A DNA stretch of 8,751 nt. Source: Reyranella sp. GTDB lineage: Bacteria > Pseudomonadota > Alphaproteobacteria > Reyranellales > Reyranellaceae. The notes under the pieces were generated by a model. That model saw nothing but the letters and a program-made list of their open reading frames with translations. It had not been told where the DNA came from and made no database searches. The position numbers were made by a program, and so were the translations under genes. The first letter of the stretch is position 1. Each line of letters starts with the position of its first letter. Shown piece by piece: positions 1 through 6,050 of this stretch. The DNA lies in NCBI GenBank assembly GCA_016780605.1, contig JADHLS010000176.1, positions 1-8,751 on the forward strand, read 5' to 3'.

Positions 1-135
1 GTTGTCGACGAAGCCCGCCGTCGACGGCCCGGGGAGAGCCGGTGTCCCGAGGTCGCCCATTCCCCAAAACAGACCGGCCAGGACAATGAGGAACGCCACC
101 CCAAGGCAGCCCGCGGCCAGCCATGTGTATCTCAT
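1..135 (-). CDS. N-terminal part of an unidentified membrane-anchored or exported protein (truncated by window edge)
   Basis: I do not recognise this gene. Reading leftward from ATG at 135-133, 45 codons stay open to the window edge. The N terminus begins MRYTWLAAGC, then has a strongly hydrophobic stretch (about residues 5-24, including GVAFLIVLAGLFW), then a Gly/Pro-rich segment (GTPALPGPSTAGF). This looks like a signal anchor or uncleaved signal peptide followed by a periplasmic linker. No convincing Shine-Dalgarno precedes the ATG. The frame stays open back to a stop at 220-222, so an upstream GTG at 174-172 is a possible alternative start. It diverges from the AraC-family gene at 373, in the same arrangement as the sulfatase and the second regulator, so it may be a regulated target. 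The hydrophobic N terminus and the divergent layout support a real gene; its function is unknown. Confidence 0.55.
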   Translation of the reverse strand, partial: MRYTWLAAGCLGVAFLIVLAGLFWGMGDLGTPALPGPSTAGFVDN

Positions 136-219
136 CGACGATGAAGTGTTCGATGCGGCCAGCGTCGTCTCCACGGCGATACTCGGCGATCGACAGTCGC
201 CGACACGACCACAGGGCGA

Positions 220-235
220 CTATGCAGATTCGGCA
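220..235 (+). repeat. 16-bp repeat, copy 1 (candidate shared operator)
   Basis: The word CTATGCAGATTCGGCA occurs here and again, exactly, at 4113-4128 on the same strand. Its core TGCAGA-T-TCGGCA is an imperfect palindrome: five of six arm positions pair around a central T. This copy lies 84 bp upstream of the leftward start at 135 and 137 bp upstream of the AraC-family start at 373. It runs into a perfect 5-1-5 palindrome, TCGGCAGCCGA (230-240), that the other copy lacks. A regulatory role is inferred from position and symmetry. Confidence 0.6.
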
Positions 236-270
236 GCCGAGTATGCGGGTGGCCATCGCGTGATATGCGG
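221..270 (+). promoter_or_regulatory. Three phased TATGC(A/G)G direct repeats upstream of the first AraC-family gene
   Basis: TATGCAG starts at 221 and TATGCGG starts at 242 and 264, giving spacings of 21 and 22 bp, about two helical turns. AraC-family proteins commonly bind tandem direct half-sites spaced by about two turns, so this could be an operator array for the regulator at 373. The first repeat lies inside the 16-bp word shared with the sulfatase control region. The rest of the 136-372 intergenic stretch shows no clear sigma-70 promoter. The repeats are visible; the function is inferred, and seven-base matches can arise by chance. Confidence 0.35.
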
Positions 271-339
271 CGACGAAACACGGCGTTGCTTGCCGCTCCT
301 TGCGATCGTTGCAATCATGTCGATCTGACGAGCATCAGA

Positions 340-367
340 CCGCGGGGGGAAGTTCCGCGGGGGGAAG
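340..367 (+). repeat. Tandem 13-bp repeat carrying a duplicated Shine-Dalgarno-like purine tract
   Basis: CCGCGGGGGGAAG occurs at 340-352 and again at 355-367, a tandem duplication with a 15-bp period. The second copy places GGGGAAG five bases before the ATG at 373, and the first copy lies 15 bases further upstream. The downstream copy supports 373 as the start of the AraC-family gene. The repeat would otherwise be read as a low-complexity PRGEV-PRGEA segment in the in-frame extension from 265. Confidence 0.6.
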
Positions 368-372
368 CGCAG

Positions 373-1341
373 ATGCCGTACAGTCGTGTCCTCGCCTTCG
401 ATCAGCCCGAGGCATATGTCGCCGCCGTGCGTGCCACGGATGTGGAGTTGCTGCTCACATCGCGCGGCGACTTCCACGCCGAGCTGGTGCAAGTCGATCT
501 CGGCCGGCTGTTGATGCAGCGCGGCGCGGACAGCCTGCCCAGGATTGTCCGGATCTCCAACCATCCGAACCGGGCGCCGATCGTGTTCCTTGCCGACCCC
601 GAGCAGGCGCCCGTGCGACAGGCCGGCGTCAAGATGACCCCCGGCGAAATCATCGTCTTCAGCCCGGCGGCGACGAGCTACCAGCGCACGAAAGGACCGT
701 GCCGCTGGGCCTCCATGTCGCTGTCGGCGGAGCACCTCGCCGACGCCTCGTCCTGCCTTGTCGCGCACGAGCTGACCCCGCCATCCAGCACCCATGTCGT
801 TCGGCCCGATCCGCCGCTGATGACGCGCCTGATGGCGCTGCACGACGCCACGATTCGGCTGGCGAAGACCTCACCTGCCATCCTTGCGCATCCGCAAGCG
901 GCCAAGTCGCTGGAACAGGAGCTGCTGCAGGCGATGGTGAAATGCATCGACACCCAGCCGACCGAAACCAGGTCCGCCGCGCGTCAACGGACGAGGGTGG
1001 TGGCGAACTTCGAAGACTTTCTCGCAGCCCGGCGATACGAGCCGGTCTATCTGGCCGAGATCTGCGCGGCGATCGGGGTCTCCGAACGCACCCTGCGCAC
1101 CTGTTGCCATGAGCATCTCGGCATGGGACCGATCCATTATCTGTGGTTGCGCCGCATGCATTTGGCGCACCGTGCCCTGCTGCTCGCCGATCCCGCGGCC
1201 CGGACGGTGACGGAGATCGCGACGGACCACGGCTTCTGGGAACTCGGCCGCTTCTCGGTGGAATATCGCCTGCTGTTTGGCGAAGCGCCGTCGATGTCCC
1301 TCCACCGGCCACCGGAAAGGCCCTGGCCCGCCTCTCATTGA
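373..1341 (+). CDS. AraC-family transcriptional regulator (first of two paralogues)
   Basis: A 322-residue cytoplasmic DNA-binding regulator. The C-terminal AraC/XylS domain (about 205-310) has two helix-turn-helix units: one around 227-246 (LAEICAAIGVSERTLRTCC) and one around 278-304, containing the family signature GFWELGRFSVEYRLLFGEAPS. The N-terminal about 195 residues form a sensor or dimerisation region typical of rhizobial AraC proteins, with the landmark RTKGPCRW at 105-112; the ligand is unknown. The frame is open from 265, but the ATG at 373 has the purine-rich SD and gives a length matching the paralogue at 4324 (326 aa). The two proteins align along their length, for example RLAKTSP/RLAQTNP, KSLEQELLQAMVKC/RALEQGLVRALVNC and the HTH2 block. 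It diverges from the gene at 135 and converges with the outer-membrane protein gene, 11 bp apart. Its target is probably one of these neighbours. Confidence 0.9.
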   Translation: MPYSRVLAFDQPEAYVAAVRATDVELLLTSRGDFHAELVQVDLGRLLMQRGADSLPRIVRISNHPNRAPIVFLADPEQAPVRQAGVKMTPGEIIVFSPAATSYQRTKGPCRWASMSLSAEHLADASSCLVAHELTPPSSTHVVRPDPPLMTRLMALHDATIRLAKTSPAILAHPQAAKSLEQELLQAMVKCIDTQPTETRSAARQRTRVVANFEDFLAARRYEPVYLAEICAAIGVSERTLRTCCHEHLGMGPIHYLWLRRMHLAHRALLLADPAARTVTEIATDHGFWELGRFSVEYRLLFGEAPSMSLHRPPERPWPASH

Positions 1342-1352
1342 ATGAAGCCGTC

Positions 1353-2264
1353 TTAGAAGCGCACGCTGACGCCGATGATCGGCCCGTGCAGGATGAGGTT
1401 GGCGCCGTTGCCGTTGAAGTCGTTGGTGGCGTTCACGCTGAGCGCGCGGTAGCCGATCAGGGCGGCGAGTTGGTAGCCTGTGAACTGCCACGCGTAGCTG
1501 TAGACGCCGACAGCCTGCCACTCGAACCTGTTCTGGAAGCCGAAGCCACCGACGTCGCCGCGCAGCATCACGTCCTGGCTGGGCGTGAACTGGTGGCGGA
1601 GCCGCAGGCCAACCAGGGGGTCGACCCAGTCGATGCTGCCGGACCGGGCGATCGCGAAGCTTCGGCTGAACTGGACGTCGCGGCCAAGGAGGTTGCTGAG
1701 GCGCGTGAAGTCGACCGTGCCGACGAAGTCGAAGTTCAGGTCTATGGAGTTGTTCCAGTAGCGAAAGCCCAGGAGCCCGTCGAGCGCGGTGAACGACCCT
1801 GGCGAGCCCGGCCAGCGTGCGATCTCGTAGAGGCCACCTGCTTCGATGATCGTGAACGTGTAAGTGACGGCGGTGTTGGATGATGTGCTGATCTTCAGCC
1901 CGGCGATCGGATTGCGGTAGGAGCTCAAGGAAGAGTCGAAGCCGAGCTTGGCCCACACCGTATCGAGGTAAAGCCCGACCCTTCCCTTGTCGGCCTCGAA
2001 GTAGCCCATGTAGCCGATCAGGGAATCACTTTTCTGCAGGATCTGAATGAAGCTCGCATTGACGTCCACGGTCTGGCCGTGCGCCGTCACGCTTCCGGCG
2101 ACGCTCGGCGCCCAGCCATACAGGGCGATACGAAACCGCCAGTCGTCCGGGTCGCCAGCGGCAGCTGGCAGTGGCTCGTCAGCGAGGCTCGGTCGGATGG
2201 CGCCGATCGAACCGGCCATGAGAACGGCAATCGCTGCTCTGCAAAGGATCGACCTCGCCGCCAT
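1353..2264 (-). CDS. Predicted outer-membrane beta-barrel protein paired with the sulfatase
   Basis: A 303-residue exported protein. It has a Sec-type signal peptide (hydrophobic core about 9-21, likely cleavage SLA|DE after residue 28). The mature part has alternating polar and aromatic strands throughout, for example WRFRIALYGWAPSVAG near residue 42 and GYMGYFEADKGRVGLYLD near residue 84. It ends in VSVRF; a terminal aromatic residue is the usual signal for barrel assembly. It resembles a widespread but uncharacterised family of proteobacterial barrel-like proteins. Its ATG follows the sulfatase stop by 21 bp, with AGGCGG (2270-2275) five bases upstream, so the two are very likely co-transcribed. 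A role in passing or binding the sulfatase's substrate at the outer membrane is inference. It converges on the AraC-family gene and no intrinsic terminator is visible in the 11-bp gap. Confidence 0.8.
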   Translation of the reverse strand: MAARSILCRAAIAVLMAGSIGAIRPSLADEPLPAAAGDPDDWRFRIALYGWAPSVAGSVTAHGQTVDVNASFIQILQKSDSLIGYMGYFEADKGRVGLYLDTVWAKLGFDSSLSSYRNPIAGLKISTSSNTAVTYTFTIIEAGGLYEIARWPGSPGSFTALDGLLGFRYWNNSIDLNFDFVGTVDFTRLSNLLGRDVQFSRSFAIARSGSIDWVDPLVGLRLRHQFTPSQDVMLRGDVGGFGFQNRFEWQAVGVYSYAWQFTGYQLAALIGYRALSVNATNDFNGNGANLILHGPIIGVSVRF

Positions 2265-2285
2265 GCTGTCCGCCTGCCTGCCCGG

Positions 2286-3998
2286 TCATTTGCTCGGGTT
2301 GTGCTGGCTCTGGTTCTTGATCATCTCCACGATCGAACTCAGGTTGTAGCTGGCTGGATCCTGCATCGGCGGGAACTTCTCGTAGGTTTCGAGCTCCCTC
2401 AGCCACAGCATCTGGCCGATCGGCAGCAGGTTCCAGTCGTAGATATAAGCGGTGCTGGGCGCTGCCAGGGCCCCGCCGACGCCGAGCAAGGTCTTGGTGT
2501 CCTCACCGACCGAGATTTCGAAGGGATCGCGCTTGATGTTGGTGAGCTGTGTCCACGAATAGGTCGTAGAGCCGGTCAGACCGCAGGTCGGGCAGGTGCC
2601 GACCATGGTGTAGTAGAACTTCCAGTTCTTGTACCGTACGGCGGACGGCTTGGGCCCGGTGTAGTAGAAGAAGGTATCGCGGGCGGAGTCAGACTTGCCT
2701 TCGAGGTAGTCGCGCTGGTCGACGCCGTCGAGCGTGGTCTTGACGATGCCGGGGTACTGACCCGCCTCGATCTGCTTCTTCAGGGCGTCGCCCTTGGGGC
2801 CGCCCGCGATGTTGACGAACGTCGGGACCCAGTCGAGGGACGCGAAGATCTGATCCTTGACGGTGCCAGGCTTGATGACACCCGGCCAACGCACGACCAG
2901 CGGCGCCCGCATGCCGCCCTCCCACGTGGTCAGCTTGCCGCCCTTGAAGGGCGTGTTGCCGCCGTCCGGATAGGTGATCACCTCGGCGCCGTTGTCGGTG
3001 GTGAAGGCGATGATGGTGTTGTCGAGCTGACCAATGTCCTCCAGCTTCTTCAGCACGTAGCCGATATTGTCGTCCATCTGCTTCATGCCGGCTTCGTTGA
3101 TGCCCCAGTCCTTGCCGCCGCGTGTGCCCAGCATCGCTTCGTACTTGGGCGACAGCATCGTCGTGACGTGCATGCGCGCCGGGTTGTACCAGACGAAGAA
3201 CGGCTTGCCGGTCTTCTTCGGGTCGTTGCGGTCGAGATAGTCGACGACCTTGGCGGAGATCTCCTCGTCGACCGTCTTCGACCGCTCCAGGGTCAACGGC
3301 CCCTCGTCCTTGCAGGTCTGGTTCTTCTGGGTGCCGTCGGAGGATGTGCAGGAGATGACGGGGCGCGGCGGCATCATGCAGAGCGTCGTCTTGGGATCGA
3401 CGGCACCGGGTGGATCCGACAGTCCGGGCACCGGTGTGTTCTTGCAGGGCGGTACGATCGCCTGTTCCGTCGGGCTCTTGTTGATGTCGGGGAAGCTCAC
3501 GCCCTGCATCGCATCGAGGTGGTACAGGTAGCCCCAGTATTCCTGGAAGCCGTGAGCCGTCGGCAGGGATTCCGTGTGATCGCCCAGGTGGTTCTTGCCG
3601 AACTCGCCGGTGTTGTAACCGAGGTCGCGCAGGAATTGCGCAAGCGCCGGCGTGCCGGGCCGCAGCCACGAGGTGCTGCCCGGCAGCTGGGGCGGGATCA
3701 TTCCGGTGCGCAGGGGATGCATGCCGGTGAAGAAGGCGTTGCGCCCGGCCGTGCAGCTTTCCTCGGCGTAGTAGTGCATGAAGATCGCACCTTCGCTGCC
3801 GATGCGGTCGATGTTGGGCGTTTCGCCCACCATCAGTCCGCGATGATAGATGCTGGGCTGCATCCAACCGATGTCGTCGCCCATGATGAACAAAATGTTG
3901 GGCTTCTGTTGCTGCTGCGCCGCGGCCGGTTGCGTCAGCATGCCTGCGGCAGCGATGGACGCGAACAATCCGATCGAAAGCTTCGTGGCAATGGTCAT
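2286..3998 (-). CDS. Exported type I (formylglycine-dependent) arylsulfatase-like sulfatase
   Basis: A 570-residue periplasmic sulfatase that hydrolyses sulfate esters; the substrate is unknown. A Sec signal peptide covers about 1-28 (AAA|QQQ). Alkaline-phosphatase-superfamily landmarks are all present: NILFIMGDD with metal ligands D41/D42; the formylglycine motif C82-T-A-G-R86, with FGly expected at C82; GKNHLGD with K135 and H137; RMH with H277; TTDNGAE with D335/N336; and K354 in FKGGK. Family members commonly read GKWHLG, so GKNHLG marks a subclade. An insert around 183-232 holds four cysteines, and a CPTC pair lies at 469-472; these may be disulfides. The open frame allows a TTG start at 4004, but GGGGA at 4006-4010 sits seven bases before the ATG at 3998 and directly abuts the TTG, so ATG is preferred. 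It leads a likely operon with the barrel protein and diverges from the second AraC-family gene. No formylglycine-generating enzyme is encoded in the window. Confidence 0.92.
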   Translation of the reverse strand: MTIATKLSIGLFASIAAAGMLTQPAAAQQQQKPNILFIMGDDIGWMQPSIYHRGLMVGETPNIDRIGSEGAIFMHYYAEESCTAGRNAFFTGMHPLRTGMIPPQLPGSTSWLRPGTPALAQFLRDLGYNTGEFGKNHLGDHTESLPTAHGFQEYWGYLYHLDAMQGVSFPDINKSPTEQAIVPPCKNTPVPGLSDPPGAVDPKTTLCMMPPRPVISCTSSDGTQKNQTCKDEGPLTLERSKTVDEEISAKVVDYLDRNDPKKTGKPFFVWYNPARMHVTTMLSPKYEAMLGTRGGKDWGINEAGMKQMDDNIGYVLKKLEDIGQLDNTIIAFTTDNGAEVITYPDGGNTPFKGGKLTTWEGGMRAPLVVRWPGVIKPGTVKDQIFASLDWVPTFVNIAGGPKGDALKKQIEAGQYPGIVKTTLDGVDQRDYLEGKSDSARDTFFYYTGPKPSAVRYKNWKFYYTMVGTCPTCGLTGSTTYSWTQLTNIKRDPFEISVGEDTKTLLGVGGALAAPSTAYIYDWNLLPIGQMLWLRELETYEKFPPMQDPASYNLSSIVEMIKNQSQHNPSK

Positions 3999-4112
3999 GG
4001 CCAATTCCCCGCGACGATGTTTCTAGATCGGACACAGTGGACGCAGCTCCGTGCCGCAAGCTCACGCAGTCTCGATCTCGACCGCACTATCGAAGCCGTC
4101 GCATGAGGCGCG

Positions 4113-4128
4113 CTATGCAGATTCGGCA
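4113..4128 (+). repeat. 16-bp repeat, copy 2 (candidate shared operator)
   Basis: This is an exact copy of the word at 220-235, in the same orientation. It sits 114 bp upstream of the sulfatase ATG and 195 bp upstream of the regulator ATG at 4324. Flanking bases on both sides diverge from copy 1, so the word alone is conserved while its surroundings are not. That fits a binding site better than a recent segmental duplication. Confidence 0.6.
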
Positions 4129-4274
4129 CCACACCTCTTGCACGAGAATGTGATTGTCACCGCCGCAGTTCGACCAACCTTGCCGGTTGCGGCCTTTGGG
4201 TGACCGCGCGGAGACGTGTCCGACGAAGAACGCGCGCTGGCGGCGGAGGCGCGCTCAAGCCCGCCTTCCGTTTT

Positions 4275-4304
4275 TGCATAGCTCGGATCGGGCTGCTCCG
4301 CATA
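4275..4304 (-). promoter_or_regulatory. Inverted TGCATA / CCGCATA elements close to the second AraC-family start
   Basis: TGCATAGC at 4275-4282 is the reverse complement of GCTATGCA (4112-4119), which overlaps the 16-bp repeat. CCGCATA at 4298-4304 is the reverse complement of the TATGCGG units at 242 and 264. Both face the regulator and lie within 50 bp of its ATG, where an autoregulatory site would be expected. The matches are short, so this is a weak call. Confidence 0.25.
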
Positions 4305-4323
4305 CTGCCCGTGCGGTAAAGCG

Positions 4324-5304
4324 ATGCCAATGATTGGATGCGGCACAGCGACCTTCACCAACCCGGATGACTATCGCTCAAACGTGCCAGGAGCCGAGCT
4401 CGATCTGGTCCTGATGGGCGGCGACAGGTTTCGCGCGCGGGTGACCTGGCTCGGCATGCGCCGCTTCGCTATCGCCCGCCTCGAAGAGGACGTGCGGCGA
4501 ATCGCTTTCATCACGCTCGCCTCGGCGCCGTTGTTCGTTTCGTTCCCACTGGGCCGCGACGATCAGACGATCTGGAACGGCCGGACGCTGCAACGCGGTG
4601 AAATGGTGGTTCACAGTCGCGGCGAGCGCTTCCATCAACGAACCAGGGGGCCTTGTCACTGGGGCATGGCCGCACTGACGGCCGGCGACTTCGCCACTTA
4701 CAGCCGCGCCCTCGCGGGCTCGGAGTTGGTGCCGCCTGCGACGATGCAGATCCGGCGGCCGCCGCCGCGTGCAACGGGTGAGTTCCTGCGCCTGCACCAC
4801 CAAGCATGCCGTCTCGCGCAGACCAACCCTGACATGGCGGCGCATCGCGAAGTTGCCCGCGCTTTGGAGCAGGGTCTGGTCCGCGCCCTGGTCAATTGCC
4901 TGGCCGGCGAGGACGCGCCGAGCGCAACGAGCCCGCAGCGCGAGCGTGCCGACATCATGCTCCGATTCGAGCGGGTCCTGGCTGCGCATGACGACAGGCC
5001 GCTGTCACTGCCGGAACTCTGCGCCGCGGTCGGCGCGCGGGACCGGACACTCCGGGCATGCTGTGCCGAATTGCTGGGCATGAGCCCTACGAGGTATGGG
5101 CGGTTGCGGCGGCTCAACCGCGTGCGCGCCGCGCTGCTGCGCGCCGATCCGAGGACGGCCAACGTCGCAACCGTCGCGAAGAAGTACGGATTCTCGGAAC
5201 TCGGGCGTTTCGCCGCCGCCTATCGCGCAGCGTTCGGCGAAGTGCCTTCGGCCTCCTTGCGAGGCACGGGACTAGGTCCACGCGAAGCCGCCGAAATTGC
5301 ATAG
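4324..5304 (+). CDS. AraC-family transcriptional regulator (second paralogue), likely regulator of the sulfatase unit
   Basis: A 326-residue regulator. The C-terminal AraC/XylS domain (about 208-315) has HTH1 around 228-247 (LPELCAAVGARDRTLRACC) and HTH2 around 279-305 (VATVAKKYGFSELGRFAAAYRAAFGEVPS). The N-terminal sensor region (about 1-195) matches that of the regulator at 373, including RTRGPCHW at 106-113 against RTKGPCRW. Ligand-region sequence is clearly more diverged than the HTH blocks, consistent with different inducers for related operators. No strong SD precedes the ATG at 4324; an in-frame ATG at 4330 is a possible alternative. Its divergence from the sulfatase across 325 bp is the classic layout for a regulator and its target. 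Two small exported-protein genes follow on the same strand and may be co-transcribed. Confidence 0.9.
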   Translation: MPMIGCGTATFTNPDDYRSNVPGAELDLVLMGGDRFRARVTWLGMRRFAIARLEEDVRRIAFITLASAPLFVSFPLGRDDQTIWNGRTLQRGEMVVHSRGERFHQRTRGPCHWGMAALTAGDFATYSRALAGSELVPPATMQIRRPPPRATGEFLRLHHQACRLAQTNPDMAAHREVARALEQGLVRALVNCLAGEDAPSATSPQRERADIMLRFERVLAAHDDRPLSLPELCAAVGARDRTLRACCAELLGMSPTRYGRLRRLNRVRAALLRADPRTANVATVAKKYGFSELGRFAAAYRAAFGEVPSASLRGTGLGPREAAEIA

Positions 5305-5378
5305 GCGCTGCCTCGGCCCGGAGCTATTCCATCGACGCTCTCCCGGAGCGCGAACGACCTTCAACAAAGGGGCGAAGC

Positions 5379-5630
5379 ATGAGGATCCTCGGAACGTGCG
5401 TGATCGCGGCGATAGTTCTCGGATCGTGGGCCGCCCATGCCCAGATGACGGATGCCGCCTATTGCCAGGCGCTGACGGCGAAATACCGCGAGGTCACCGG
5501 CGGCACCCAGAACAACCAAGCGGTCGCCGAAGCGATGGATCAATGCGCCAAGGGCAATACGGCGGCGGGCATCCCGCCCCTGGAAAGGGCCCTGAAGGAG
5601 CAAAAAGCCACGCTGCCCGCGCGCAACTGA
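5379..5630 (+). CDS. Small exported two-cysteine protein of unknown function
   Basis: An 83-residue protein with a clear signal peptide: MRILG, a hydrophobic core, and likely cleavage at AHA|Q after residue 21. The mature part is about 62 residues, polar and probably helical. Its two cysteines (C29 in AYCQAL, C56 in DQCAKG) could form one disulfide. It ends with a GIPPLERALKEQKATLP segment. I have no firm family name; small secreted proteins of this pattern are seen in rhizobia-like bacteria. The start is well defined: AAAGGGG at 5366-5372 lies six bases before the ATG. The frame is open upstream into the regulator gene, but that part is antisense-like shadow in another frame. It follows the regulator by 74 bp and precedes the CopC-like gene by 57 bp, so a shared transcript is plausible. 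Confidence 0.8.
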   Translation: MRILGTCVIAAIVLGSWAAHAQMTDAAYCQALTAKYREVTGGTQNNQAVAEAMDQCAKGNTAAGIPPLERALKEQKATLPARN

Positions 5631-5687
5631 GGCGGTCACGGCGTGGCGGGCCTATGAAGCGCTGCCGCGCACTGCGAGGTCGCGACG

Positions 5688-6038
5688 ATGCTGCGACGCT
5701 TGATGATGGTCGGCCTCGTGCTCGCCCCGACGGCCAGCCGGGCGCAAGGCGTTCGAGTCGTGGAATCGACTCCCGCTGCCGACGCATCGATCAGCGGGCC
5801 GAGCACGGCCTACTCCGTGCGCTTCGACAGGCCGGTCGATCACGTCCACTCGGTCATGCTGGTCAAGCGCGACGGCAAGGTGGTGCAGACGCTTCAGCCG
5901 CGTCTGCAGTCCGCGCCGGACGTCCTGTTTGCCCGCGCCCCGACTCTGCCGCCGGGCGCTTACACCCTGCACTGGCAGGTCAGGACGATGACCGATGCCG
6001 CAATGATCGAGGGTGAGATACCGTTTAAGACACAGTAG
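5688..6038 (+). CDS. CopC-like domain protein lacking the canonical copper-ligand histidines
   Basis: A 116-residue exported protein. The signal peptide runs to about residue 19 (ASRA|QG). The mature part follows the CopC/YobA beta-sandwich pattern: VVESTPAADASI (24-35), VRFDRPVDHVHSVMLV (44-59), LPPGAYTLHWQVRTMTD (87-103) and a final strand EGEIPFKTQ. In copper-binding CopC proteins the mature N-terminal residue is His, and the late motif is usually W-x-V-x-S-x-DGH with a ligand His. Here the N terminus is Q/G and the late motif is MTDAAMIEG, so neither ligand is present; two other histidines sit at 52 and 54. It may bind no copper, or bind it differently. GAGG (5676-5679) lies eight bases before the ATG. 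No CopD-type partner is nearby. It converges with the TRAP binding-protein gene, 12 bp apart. Confidence 0.8.
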   Translation: MLRRLMMVGLVLAPTASRAQGVRVVESTPAADASISGPSTAYSVRFDRPVDHVHSVMLVKRDGKVVQTLQPRLQSAPDVLFARAPTLPPGAYTLHWQVRTMTDAAMIEGEIPFKTQ

Positions 6039-6050
6039 GCGGCGGTGCGG

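Larger units (their letters stand above)
3999..4323. promoter_or_regulatory. 325-bp divergent control region between the sulfatase and the second AraC-family gene
   Basis: This stretch holds no supported gene. It contains the sulfatase ribosome binding site (4006-4010), the second copy of the 16-bp repeat (4113-4128) and an inverted TGCATAGC element near the regulator start (4275-4282). Start codons flank it outward on both sides, so it should carry both promoters. I could not assign convincing -35/-10 pairs on either strand. A leftward open frame of 82 codons crosses it from inside the regulator gene; I judged it a chance frame. Confidence 0.6.

Noticed and set aside
2..328. 108-codon rightward open frame at the left edge
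   Set aside because: No hydrophobic or domain pattern. The opposite strand has a plausible membrane-protein N terminus and the rest is the regulator's upstream region.
265..372. 36-residue N-terminal extension of the first AraC-family protein
   Set aside because: It is encoded partly by the tandem SD-like repeat, lacks a match in the paralogue, and the ATG at 373 has the better ribosome binding site.
1342..1352. Bidirectional terminator between the first regulator and the barrel-protein gene
   Set aside because: The gap is only 11 bp and no GC stem followed by a T run is visible there or in the adjoining gene ends.
2079..4106. 675-codon rightward open frame antisense to the sulfatase
   Set aside because: It mirrors the GC-rich codon pattern of the sulfatase, has no recognisable domain, is Arg/Val/Ala/Gly-rich, and conflicts with a gene that retains every catalytic motif.
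4113..4361. 82-codon leftward open frame in the sulfatase/regulator intergenic region
   Set aside because: It starts inside the second regulator, has no SD or leader, is Ala/Ser/Arg-rich and would cover the control region. A small peptide cannot be fully excluded.
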